17,327 nucleotides of DNA from NCBI GenBank assembly GCA_024405255.1, contig JAKSOY010000078.1, forward strand, positions 1 to 17,327. The letters run 5' to 3'. The position numbers and the translations under genes were made by a program. Below, one piece after another: positions 1 through 7,380 of the stretch. The notes beneath the pieces were generated by a model. The model saw nothing but the letters and a program-made list of their open reading frames with translations, did not search any database and was not told the origin of the DNA. The DNA comes from Kiritimatiellia bacterium. Its GTDB lineage: Bacteria > Verrucomicrobiota > Kiritimatiellia > RFP12 > UBA1067. Positions within the stretch are counted from its first letter, which is position 1. The number at the start of each line of letters is the position of its first letter.

Positions 1-58
1 GCTGCGAGAAACCCCGCACCCGCTGCCGGAGCGATGGTTTTATGGGCAGACACTAATT

Positions 59-1603
59 ATGAATATAGGCAAATTCAAAAGCATGTTATTGATCGGCGAG
101 ACGTCGACGGTTGAGTTCAAACGGTGTGGGAATGAGGTCGAGCATGATGTGTTCGAGTCCATCTGCTCGTTCTTGAATCGCTTCGGGGGTGACATTTTCC
201 TCGGGGTGTTGAATGATGGAACTGTCGAGGGTGTCAATCCTACGAATGCGGCGGCGATGATGAAGAACATCGTCAATGTCGTCAACAACCCGAATGTCTT
301 CAAGCCTTCGCCATACATTGAGATCGAATCATTTGATTGGGACAGCCGAACGATTGTCCATGTTCATGTACCAGTGAGCGGGGATGTGCATTCCTATAAG
401 GGCGACATTTTCGATCGCATTGGCGAGGTCGATGTGAGGGTGCGTGCCACGGTTCAGATTGCAGATCTCTATATGCGAAAGAAGGGTATTTGTACCGAGC
501 GAGAGGTCTATCCCAATTTAACGCTTGATGATCTACGGACAGACCTCTTGCCGCGCTTGCGAATTGAGGCTCAGAACCACATTACGGACGGGCGTCGGCA
601 TCCGTGGATAGATATGAATGATCTGGAACTGCTGCAAAGTGCGAGTCTCATTGGCGAGGATAAGGTGACTGGGCGGACAGGTTTCAATCTAGCGGCGGTG
701 TTATTGTTGGGAAAGGATGAGACGTTGGCACGGATTTGTCCGCAATATGCAACCGATGCCATTTTCCGAGTGGTAAATGTTGATCGTTATGACGATCGGA
801 AGATCGTGAAGACCAACCTTCTTGAAAGTCAGGAAGAGTTGATGCTGTTTGCCCGTAATCATTTGCCGGATCCGTTCTTTCTCGAAGGGAGTCTTCGTAT
901 CAGTTTGCGCGAAATCATCGTACGTGAGATGGTGACAAACATTCTTATGCATAGAGAGTTTACGTCTTCTGCGTATTCGCAGTTTGTAATTGAGCGTGAA
1001 CGCATGTTTACACGTAATCCATGTGTGCCGTTCCATGATGGCGAAGTGAGACCCGGAAAATTCAGTCCGAGAGCCAAGAACCCGATAATAGCGGCATTCT
1101 TTAGAGAACTTGGGCGCGCTGATCAGCTCGGGTCGGGTGTTCGTAATCTCTTCAAGTATTGCGGTGAATATGGTGGCGGCGAGCCCCGTTTCGAGGAAGG
1201 GGATGAGTTTGTTATTTCAGTTTCACTTAAGAAACTGGATGCAATAAGGTTCCCGTTTGAAAAACCGCACATTGACCAGGAAAAACCGCACATTGACCAG
1301 GAAAAACCGCACATTGACCAGAGGGAACCGCACATTGGTGGCGGTGGTGTGCACCTTGAGGAACTCGTGTCGGAATTTGAGTTGAGTCGTCCCACTGCCG
1401 AACATATCGTTAAGCTTTATGGCAAATTTGGCGCGGTGCATGTTTTTGGTCGTCGAGAGGTGATGTCTGTTACTGGGCTTAAGGAGAGGACGGCGAGTGA
1501 ATTAATAGGGCGGTTGTTGAGGAAGCGACTGGTTGATACCGTTACAGGTCAAGGCAAAGGCAAGTATCGGTTTCGTGATTTCACGCAGGAGGTTCAAGGA
1601 TGA
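59..1603 (+). CDS. AlbA_2 / HATPase-fold / winged-helix protein of a type I R-M operon
   Basis: Predicted cytoplasmic nucleic-acid-associated protein of 514 aa; its exact role is not established. Visible regions: an AlbA_2 (Schlafen-like) domain at about residues 10-130, opening with STVEFKR; a degenerate GHKL-type ATPase fold at about 285-395 with REMVTNILMHRE (289-300) and LGSGVRN (357-363); a linker of EKPHIDQ repeats (401-428); and a winged-helix-like C-terminus (about 432-510). Proteins with this layout are common beside type I restriction genes. It overlaps hsdR by ATGA, so translation is probably coupled. No clear Shine-Dalgarno precedes the ATG, and its frame is open to the left window edge, so the start is not certain. 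Against an upstream start, another frame ends at TAA 54-56, two bases before this ATG. Base composition is lower in G+C than downstream (29/60 in one sampled line, against 40/60 in a line of the rhamnosidase gene), which may hint at separate ancestry. Confidence 0.88.
   Translation: MNIGKFKSMLLIGETSTVEFKRCGNEVEHDVFESICSFLNRFGGDIFLGVLNDGTVEGVNPTNAAAMMKNIVNVVNNPNVFKPSPYIEIESFDWDSRTIVHVHVPVSGDVHSYKGDIFDRIGEVDVRVRATVQIADLYMRKKGICTEREVYPNLTLDDLRTDLLPRLRIEAQNHITDGRRHPWIDMNDLELLQSASLIGEDKVTGRTGFNLAAVLLLGKDETLARICPQYATDAIFRVVNVDRYDDRKIVKTNLLESQEELMLFARNHLPDPFFLEGSLRISLREIIVREMVTNILMHREFTSSAYSQFVIERERMFTRNPCVPFHDGEVRPGKFSPRAKNPIIAAFFRELGRADQLGSGVRNLFKYCGEYGGGEPRFEEGDEFVISVSLKKLDAIRFPFEKPHIDQEKPHIDQEKPHIDQREPHIGGGGVHLEELVSEFELSRPTAEHIVKLYGKFGAVHVFGRREVMSVTGLKERTASELIGRLLRKRLVDTVTGQGKGKYRFRDFTQEVQG
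1259..1342 (+). repeat. 21-bp in-frame tandem repeat encoding EKPHIDQ
   Basis: Three perfect 21-base copies (1259-1279, 1280-1300, 1301-1321) are followed by a diverged fourth (1322-1342, encoding REPHIGG). They lie between the ATPase-fold and winged-helix regions of the AlbA_2 protein. Because the unit is seven codons, gain or loss of copies changes linker length without shifting frame. Perfect identity at the base level implies recent expansion or ongoing copy-number change. Confidence 0.95.
1587..1592 (+). promoter_or_regulatory. Ribosome binding site of hsdR
   Basis: AGGAGG lies 7 bases before the ATG at 1600, inside the end of the preceding gene. It supports this start for hsdR together with the ATGA overlap. 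Confidence 0.85.
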
Positions 1604-4600
1604 CGATTGAAATTGAACGAACGGTTCAGAATCGGGTGATTGCGCTTCTGCGCACGAAGTTCGGCTACGGGTATTGGGGAAACCTCAAGGAGCAGGACAA
1701 TGGCAATATCAATGCCGCCGTGCTGGAGGAGTTCCTGGCCAATGTACAGAAGTTGACGAAGTCGCAGATTTCGGGTGTCATCGCCAAGCTCAAGCAGACT
1801 GCGCATTGCTCCTCCAAGGCGGCACTTTACAATGCCAACAAGGAAGTCTACCGTCTGCTTCACTATCCCGTGCCGATTCCGACCGAGCCGGGTAAGCCGA
1901 TGAAGCAGGCATGGCTGGTCGACTGGCAGAATCCGCTCAACAACATCTTCTCGATCGCCGAGGAGGTCAGCGTTCCCATGATCGGCGGGGAGGTCAAGCA
2001 TCGGCGTCCCGACGTGTGCCTTTACGTGAACGGCATTCTCTTCGCCATCATCGAACTCAAGAAGGCGACCGTATCTGTCGAGGAGGGCGTTCGGCAGAAC
2101 TGGCGCAACCAGCAGGACGGCGAGATACCAGGCTTCTTCTCGACGACGCAGCTGCTCGTTTCCGGCAGCGAATCCGAGGGCGTGAAGTACGGGACGACAC
2201 TCACGCCGCCGAAATACTGGTTTCAGTGGAAGGAGCCGTGCGGAAAACCGTGTGCGGAGAGTACGATCACGCCCGCCGAGGTCAAGAACGCGATGGACCG
2301 GGCGATTCTTCAGATGTTTGAGCCGAAGCGATTCCTCGGGCTTGTCCATGACTCCATCGTGTTCGACGCGGGTGTGAAGAAGGTGATGCGTCCAAACCAG
2401 GTCTTTGCGCTGGATGCCGCCAAGCCGCGGATTCAGAAGAAGGAGAGTGGCATCATCTGGCACACGCAGGGATCGGGCAAATCGCTGATGATGGTGTGGC
2501 TCGCGCAGTGGATTCACGAGACGCAGAAAGATCCACGTGTCGTCATCATCACCGACCGTGACGAACTCGACAAGCAGATCACGAACGGATTCCGCGAGGC
2601 AGGGGAGAAGCCGCATCAGGCCGTGAGCGGCGACGATCTCATCAAGACCCTGAACACCAGCACCGATTGGCTGGTGACGACGCTCGTCCACAAGTTCGGC
2701 ATTGCACGCAATGCGACCACCGAGAAGCTGTCCGCAATCGATAAGAAGTTGCGCGGCAAGCCGACGATGGCGCAGTACATGGAGCAGATCGCCGAGCATC
2801 TCCCTGCCGGTTTCAAGGCCAAGGGCAATATCTATGTGTTCGTCGACGAGTGCCATCGAACGCAGGGCGGCATGCTTAACAAGGCCATGAAGAAGATCAT
2901 GGGCGAGGATGTGATGCTGATCGGCTTCACGGGTACGCCGCTCTTGCGCGTCGACAAGGGCGAGCTCACGTCTGCCGCGAATTTCGGAACGTACATCCAC
3001 ACCTACAAGTTCGACGAGGCCGTCAAGGACGGTGTCATCCTTGATCTGCGTTACGAGGCACGAGACGTCGAGCAGCAGCTGAAGGAGGATGTCACCTTCG
3101 ATTCGCTTTTCGAGGAGTCGACGAAGTCGTTGACGCCACGAGCCAAGGAGGACCTGAAGACACGCTGGGCGAATATGCAGAATCTGTTCTCCTCCAAAGA
3201 CCGTATGACGCGTATCGTGACCGACATCTGCAAAGACATGACGCTCAAGCCAGCACTCAAGAACGGGTGGGGTAACGCAATGCTCGTCTGCGAGAACGTC
3301 TATCAGGCATTCCGCTACTACGAGATGTTCGAATACAACAATACGCCGCTCAAGGGACGGTGCGCGGTTGTGACGAGCTACGATGGCAAGGCACCGACGC
3401 TCGCGGAGGGCTATACGGGCGAGATGGCGACCGAGGCCGAGTACAAACAGAAGATGGCCAAGTATATGTTCGATGGTCGCACGCCTGAGGAGTTCGAGGA
3501 ATGGGCGAAGCACTGGTTCGTCACCTATCCGGGGGCCATGAAGCTCCTGATTGTCGTGGACAAACTGCTGACCGGTTTCGATGCGCCAAGTTGTACGTAT
3601 CTGTACATTGACAAGAAGATGGTCGATCATACACTCTTCCAGGCGATCTGTCGCGTGAATCGTCTGAATGGCGAGAACAAGGACTTCGGGCACATCGTCG
3701 ACTACAAGCATCTCTTCGAGAACATCCAAGGCGCGATTGAAGACTATACGAACGGGGCGTTCTCCGGATATGACAAGGAAGACATTGCCGGATTACTGAC
3801 GAGCGATGTTCAGGCCGGTCGGCAGGGGCTTGAGGACGCGCTCGAGAAGTGCCGTGCGCTCGCCGAGCCGGTAAAGGCCCCGAAGACGATTGACGAGTAT
3901 TTCGACTGGTTCTGCTACGATCAGGTTGCAACGCCGGTGGTGGATCACACCGACGAGCTTCAGAAGAATGCGCAGAAACGCGAAGACTTCTACCAGGCAT
4001 GCTACGCCGCCGTGCGGGCTTTTGCCGCTATCGCCGTCGACATTCGGAAGGTCTACACGGATGAAGAGGCGCTTGTTCTCAAGAACGAGGTGAAGGACTT
4101 CGATCAGATTCGTGAAGCCATTATGAAACGCTGCGGCGATTTCGTGGACCTGAAACAATTCGACGCCGAGATGCGGGCCTTGCTGGACGACTATGTGACG
4201 GCGGCACACGCGACGAAGCTTGGGAACCTCGACAACTTCTCGTTCCTTGATGTTATCAAGAAGGACAAGGACGGGAATGCGGTGTTGACCGATGAAGACG
4301 AGACTGCGGCTGCGGGAGGCGAACGCGGCGTTGCCGAGACGATGGCGGCGAACGTCCGGCGTTACGTCTTCCGTAAGCGTGAGACGAATCCGGCGGAGTT
4401 CCGAAAGTTCTCCGAGCGGATCAACCGTCTGCTCGCGGATTACCTGCAGGAAAAGATCGAGTACAAGAAGTTCCTCGAGGATATGATGAAACTTTGCGAG
4501 GAGCTGAAGGCCGAGAAGGAGAGTCGCGATCCGCGAATCGACACCGAGGCTAAGAAGAACCTGCTGGACAACTTGGGCGGGAATGTCGAATTGGCGCTCA

Positions 4601-4794
4601 AGGTCTATGAGGCGGTTGTCGCTTCGGTCAAACCCGGCTTCAGGACGAACACGGTGCGTCGGAAAAAGGTCGAGCATTCCATTGCGATTGCGCTCGCAGG
4701 GACCGATTATAAATCGTTGGACATCTATCGCATTGTCGAGAGACAGTCGGAGTTCGATGGCGAGTCAATGGATATTGGTACGGAGTTGATGTAA
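1600..4794 (+). CDS. hsdR: Type I restriction enzyme, endonuclease/translocase subunit R
   Basis: Motor and nuclease subunit of a type I restriction-modification complex. With HsdM and HsdS it translocates DNA using ATP and cuts unmodified DNA away from the recognition site. The 1064-aa length is normal for the family. The N-terminal PD-(D/E)xK nuclease shows D138 (RRPDVC) and E152-L-K154 (IIELKK), followed by a QNWRNQQ stretch. The SF2 helicase core shows Walker A HTQGSGKS (288-295), the DECH box (416-419), TGTP (444-447) and a motif VI-like QAICRVNRL (681-689). The C-terminal third is charged and helical, as expected for the region that contacts HsdM. All catalytic motifs are intact. It starts inside the stop of the AlbA_2 gene and is followed without a gap by the metallopeptidase gene. 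hsdM and hsdS are not in the window and would have to lie to the left. Confidence 0.97.
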   Translation: MTIEIERTVQNRVIALLRTKFGYGYWGNLKEQDNGNINAAVLEEFLANVQKLTKSQISGVIAKLKQTAHCSSKAALYNANKEVYRLLHYPVPIPTEPGKPMKQAWLVDWQNPLNNIFSIAEEVSVPMIGGEVKHRRPDVCLYVNGILFAIIELKKATVSVEEGVRQNWRNQQDGEIPGFFSTTQLLVSGSESEGVKYGTTLTPPKYWFQWKEPCGKPCAESTITPAEVKNAMDRAILQMFEPKRFLGLVHDSIVFDAGVKKVMRPNQVFALDAAKPRIQKKESGIIWHTQGSGKSLMMVWLAQWIHETQKDPRVVIITDRDELDKQITNGFREAGEKPHQAVSGDDLIKTLNTSTDWLVTTLVHKFGIARNATTEKLSAIDKKLRGKPTMAQYMEQIAEHLPAGFKAKGNIYVFVDECHRTQGGMLNKAMKKIMGEDVMLIGFTGTPLLRVDKGELTSAANFGTYIHTYKFDEAVKDGVILDLRYEARDVEQQLKEDVTFDSLFEESTKSLTPRAKEDLKTRWANMQNLFSSKDRMTRIVTDICKDMTLKPALKNGWGNAMLVCENVYQAFRYYEMFEYNNTPLKGRCAVVTSYDGKAPTLAEGYTGEMATEAEYKQKMAKYMFDGRTPEEFEEWAKHWFVTYPGAMKLLIVVDKLLTGFDAPSCTYLYIDKKMVDHTLFQAICRVNRLNGENKDFGHIVDYKHLFENIQGAIEDYTNGAFSGYDKEDIAGLLTSDVQAGRQGLEDALEKCRALAEPVKAPKTIDEYFDWFCYDQVATPVVDHTDELQKNAQKREDFYQACYAAVRAFAAIAVDIRKVYTDEEALVLKNEVKDFDQIREAIMKRCGDFVDLKQFDAEMRALLDDYVTAAHATKLGNLDNFSFLDVIKKDKDGNAVLTDEDETAAAGGERGVAETMAANVRRYVFRKRETNPAEFRKFSERINRLLADYLQEKIEYKKFLEDMMKLCEELKAEKESRDPRIDTEAKKNLLDNLGGNVELALKVYEAVVASVKPGFRTNTVRRKKVEHSIAIALAGTDYKSLDIYRIVERQSEFDGESMDIGTELM

Positions 4795-5499
4795 ATGACG
4801 GTTTCGGGTATAGCAGTTGAGGTCGAACGAAAGGCGATCAAGCACACGCATCTATCGGTGTTCCCGCCGGATGCGCGGGTTCACGTCAGTGCGCCGCTTG
4901 ACTTGTCCGATGCCGACTTGCGGAGTTTCCTCGTTTCGAAGCTGTCTTGGATTCGCAAGCAGATCGAGACCGTCCTTGCACAGCCCCGCCAGACCCGACG
5001 TGAATACGAAAGCGGCGAGAATGTGTATCTTCTCGGTAAACGCTACCGGCTTCTGGTTCGCAAAGGCGACGAGACCGCCTCGGTTCGTGTTGAAGGTAAG
5101 AACGTGGTCCTCGCAGGACGCGGCTTGGAGGCCCGTACAGCACGAGAGGCCCGGATTGCCGAATGGCATCGCGAGGAGCTGAAACGTGCCCTGATACGCC
5201 TTGTGGCGCGTTGTGTGGCGATTGCCAACGAAGATGGCGAGATCGTGTTCGGGGTTCGGCGGATGCGGAACCTTTGGGGGTCGTGCAATGCCCGGAAGCG
5301 GAGAATCTGGTTCAATCTCGCCCTTGCCCGTGTGCCGATCCGGTGCATTGAATACGTTGTGACTCACGAACTCGTCCATCTAGTCGTTCCGAACCATTCG
5401 CACCTCTTCGAACAGAAGATGGACCAGTGGTTGCCACGTTGGCGCGAAGCCCGCAAGGAACTCAATGATTTCATCGCCCTGCCGTTGGGCGAGGAGTAA
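4795..5499 (+). CDS. YgjP-like (SprT/M48-type) zinc metallopeptidase
   Basis: Predicted 234-aa cytoplasmic metallopeptidase of the YgjP-like group (COG1451/DUF45). No signal peptide or membrane segment is seen. The zinc motif HELVH occupies residues 191-195, followed by NHSHLF (200-205), whose histidines are candidates for the third ligand. The preceding LWGSCNARKRRIWFN segment (160-173) is the family's usual W-G-S-C signature. The ATG directly follows the hsdR stop codon (TAA 4792-4794), so the two are almost certainly co-transcribed. Genes of this group are often the last member of type I restriction operons. Their role there is not established; a part in turnover of HsdR or other subunits is a guess. 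The substrate is unknown. Confidence 0.93.
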   Translation: MTVSGIAVEVERKAIKHTHLSVFPPDARVHVSAPLDLSDADLRSFLVSKLSWIRKQIETVLAQPRQTRREYESGENVYLLGKRYRLLVRKGDETASVRVEGKNVVLAGRGLEARTAREARIAEWHREELKRALIRLVARCVAIANEDGEIVFGVRRMRNLWGSCNARKRRIWFNLALARVPIRCIEYVVTHELVHLVVPNHSHLFEQKMDQWLPRWREARKELNDFIALPLGEE

Positions 5500-5514
5500 C
5501 ATGGAGGAATGTGT

Positions 5515-5649
5515 ATGAGAAAGGGCCGTTTCATTGTGTTTTTGGCTGTTGAACGGAATGGGCGTCTTGATGATCTGGAAATGATTTTCGAAAGCATCCC
5601 TCAGACGTGCGTTGGTATCGGCGAAATGGCTGTGGCACGGCGGATGTGA
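5515..5649 (+). CDS. Small ORF of 44 codons after the R-M operon, possible gene remnant
   Basis: An ATG at 5515 is preceded 7 bases upstream by GGAGG (5503-5507) and begins 15 bases after the metallopeptidase stop. The N-terminus (MRKGRFIVFLAVERNG) does not match a family I know. From 5604 the DNA is 48/49 identical to 6960-7008 inside the 502-aa gene, but it is read here in a different frame. The last third of this peptide is therefore probably a by-product of a duplicated fragment. It may be a short real protein, or a decayed gene whose end was replaced by the duplicated piece. Confidence 0.35.
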   Translation: MRKGRFIVFLAVERNGRLDDLEMIFESIPQTCVGIGEMAVARRM

Positions 5650-5652
5650 ACG
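5595..5652 (+). repeat. Duplicated segment, copy A (partner 6951-7008)
   Basis: This segment aligns without gaps to 6951-7008 at 55 of 58 positions, and the last 45 bases (5608-5652) are identical. Copy B lies inside the 502-aa gene, where it encodes MRWYRRNGCGTADVN. Copy A carries the same codons in the corresponding frame, but that frame has stops on both sides (TGA 5571-5573 upstream). It therefore looks like a fragment of a paralogue of the downstream gene. Confidence 0.9.
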
Positions 5653-5660
5653 AATATCCT

Positions 5661-5689
5661 TTGAGGTCTGCGACGAAAAATGATACAAT
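5661..5689 (+). promoter_or_regulatory. Sigma-70-type promoter for the radical SAM operon
   Basis: A -35 box TTGAGG (5661-5666) and -10 box TACAAT (5684-5689) are separated by 17 bases. TGA directly before the -10 box gives an extended -10 (TGnTACAAT). Transcription would start near 5696, ahead of the small ORF at 5716 and the genes from 5862. It is the only good promoter I see between the restriction operon and the 502-aa gene. Confidence 0.65.
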
Positions 5690-5715
5690 ATCGCGGACCT
5701 TGTGAGGAAACGAGT

Positions 5716-5865
5716 ATGAATCTTAATGGTCTCGAGGAAAGGAACATGATGATGAACGGTAAGATCGTACTGGAGGACGAGCGCGAGAGATTCAAGCTTC
5801 GCTATGTCAAGCGCGGCAGCATTCTCCTTAAGACGGATCTCTGCGAGAAGACAGAACGAAAATGA
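5716..5865 (+). CDS. Putative 49-aa charged protein, coupled to the next gene
   Basis: This ORF starts at ATG 5716, with GAGGA (5704-5708) 7 bases upstream. An alternative start is ATG 5746, with GAGGA at 5734-5738 and AAGGA at 5739-5743, giving 39 aa. The frame opens at ATG 5680, but that codon lies within the predicted promoter, so it cannot be the start on that transcript. The product is highly charged (DERERFKLRYVKRG) with one cysteine near the C-terminus and no membrane segment. It ends in an ATGA overlap with the 502-aa gene, a sign of translational coupling. It could be a small protein, a leader peptide that feeds ribosomes to the next gene, or a precursor peptide for the radical SAM enzyme further down the operon. 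No family is recognised. Confidence 0.45.
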   Translation: MNLNGLEERNMMMNGKIVLEDERERFKLRYVKRGSILLKTDLCEKTERK

Positions 5866-7370
5866 AAGAGCTCATAAAGCTCATATGTGTCTTTACGACT
5901 ATTCTCGTTTTGGGGCTGGTCGGATTGAGCGCGTTTTTCTTCGTCGCGGGGCGGGACATCGATCCGCCGGATGTGAGCGACGTGTTGCCGCCGCCGGTGT
6001 CGCCGATTGCCGAGGCGGAGAACATGGTGCCGATTTTGATGGCGGCCACGAACCAGCTGGCGCTGACACAAGAGGACTCGCATTTCATCAGCAATTGTTA
6101 TCGGAGGGACGGTTGGGATCATCGTCTGTGGAACGGTGAAAGGGGGAATCGTCCGCTGACGGCAGAAGAATCGGCCGCCTGGGCCGATCGCATCCTGGCA
6201 ACGAATGCGACGCTTTTTGCCGTGTTTGACGAGGCGGCGAAACGTCCCCGTGCGCAGTACCCGGCCGATCTTGTTGCCGCGTTCACGAATAGGTGGCATG
6301 GCAGTGAGGATCCTCGTTTCCGGACGATCGGGAATTTCGAGCTGGCCTCTTACCGATATGGCGAACTGGTGGCGCTACAGGCGCGGCGTCTGCGCGAATG
6401 CGGACAGGTGGCCGCGGCGGTGAAGATGCTGCTTGACGACGGGGAGATGTTTGCCCGCCTTTCGTATCGGCTGGAAAACGACTGTCTGGTCATTCTCTTC
6501 CATTCGCCTGTTTCGCCCCTGGCAGACGAATTGGTACAGGCGGCGCTTGCCTGCGAGTTGCCGCCGGAGACGGTTCGCGCGATTGATGCGGCCTTGACGC
6601 GGTGGACGAAGGACTTTCGTCTGGCCTTCCTGCGGATGAATCGCTGGTCTGTTCTGCGCGCGAAGAATGTCTTCCCGCGCTGGAGGCATCAGAAGAAGAA
6701 TCCTGTGATCGCGATTCGGGATGGTCCGTTCGAGTGTGTGCTGTCGACGGACAGTCCGAAATGGCTTGAAGAGTTGGTCCGAGGGGCTAGCAAGGTCGCC
6801 TTGTCGTTCCCCGGTTACGAGCGGTATCTGTTCCAGCCGAATCGTTCGATCGGCGAGTTGGCGGATATTGTCCGAGAGACGGAACCCTACGTCTGTTCTC
6901 TTCCTTACACCGTGGAGACGCGGGCGCGTTGCCGGGCTTTCGAGGTGGCTCATTCCTCGGACATGCGTTGGTATCGGCGAAATGGCTGTGGCACGGCGGA
7001 TGTGAACGGGCATCTCCAGTGGATGGATGGCCGAAATCTCGGGTTACATGCATTCCGGACCGAATCGCAACGGGTGGCCCTTGCCGCCGCATGTTATCGG
7101 CGTCAACACGGATGCTACCCGCCGACGCTTGAAGCCCTGGTCCCCGCGTTTCTCGTCGACGTACCGCGCGATCCGTTTGACGCGTCCAAGCCGCTGGGGT
7201 ACAACGCCGAACAAGGTACGTTGCACACGGTCGGAGTCGAGGGCGCCTTCAATGGCAAGATCCGCGACCCGCGCGCGCGTTACGGCGGGCTCATGAAACA
7301 CGATTGTCAGTACATTTCTCGTCTGGATGGATGCCCAATGGATATTCCGCTGAAGAGCGAAGAGTCGTAG
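5862..7370 (+). CDS. Membrane-anchored protein of unknown function, 502 aa
   Basis: No enzyme family is recognised. One hydrophobic segment at about residues 4-28 suggests an N-terminal anchor or uncleaved signal, leaving a large domain outside the cytoplasm. After a proline-rich linker (about 30-50) the chain looks mostly helical. Near the C-terminus is the stretch HGCYPPTLEALVPAFL then VPRDPFD with a following LGYN. I associate this segment with uncharacterised membrane-anchored proteins of planctomycetes and relatives. The start overlaps the 49-aa ORF by ATGA, and only a weak purine-rich stretch precedes it. The next gene begins 10 bases after the stop. Codons at 6951-7008 are copied upstream at 5595-5652. 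It shares an operon with a putative exported protein and a SPASM enzyme, so it may act with them at the cell envelope; this is inference. Confidence 0.85.
   Translation: MKELIKLICVFTTILVLGLVGLSAFFFVAGRDIDPPDVSDVLPPPVSPIAEAENMVPILMAATNQLALTQEDSHFISNCYRRDGWDHRLWNGERGNRPLTAEESAAWADRILATNATLFAVFDEAAKRPRAQYPADLVAAFTNRWHGSEDPRFRTIGNFELASYRYGELVALQARRLRECGQVAAAVKMLLDDGEMFARLSYRLENDCLVILFHSPVSPLADELVQAALACELPPETVRAIDAALTRWTKDFRLAFLRMNRWSVLRAKNVFPRWRHQKKNPVIAIRDGPFECVLSTDSPKWLEELVRGASKVALSFPGYERYLFQPNRSIGELADIVRETEPYVCSLPYTVETRARCRAFEVAHSSDMRWYRRNGCGTADVNGHLQWMDGRNLGLHAFRTESQRVALAAACYRRQHGCYPPTLEALVPAFLVDVPRDPFDASKPLGYNAEQGTLHTVGVEGAFNGKIRDPRARYGGLMKHDCQYISRLDGCPMDIPLKSEES
6951..7008 (+). repeat. Duplicated segment, copy B (partner 5595-5652)
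   Basis: This is the copy inside the intact 502-aa reading frame. The differences from copy A change two amino acids (S/P and M/V) and leave one codon silent. The two copies lie 1356 bases apart in direct orientation. Confidence 0.9.
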
Positions 7371-7374
7371 GAGG
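7369..7374 (+). promoter_or_regulatory. Ribosome binding site of the 305-aa gene
   Basis: AGGAGG overlaps the stop codon of the preceding gene and sits 6 bases before ATG 7381, fixing the start. Confidence 0.85.
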
Positions 7375-7380
7375 ATTTCA

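Noticed and set aside
3..56. End of an upstream reading frame stopping at TAA 54-56
   Set aside because: Only 17 codons are visible and they cannot be identified; two other frames are also open here, so it is not called as a gene.
1594..3729. 711-codon open frame on the minus strand opposite hsdR
   Set aside because: The + strand carries every HsdR motif; the minus translation has low-complexity, arginine-rich composition and no domain.
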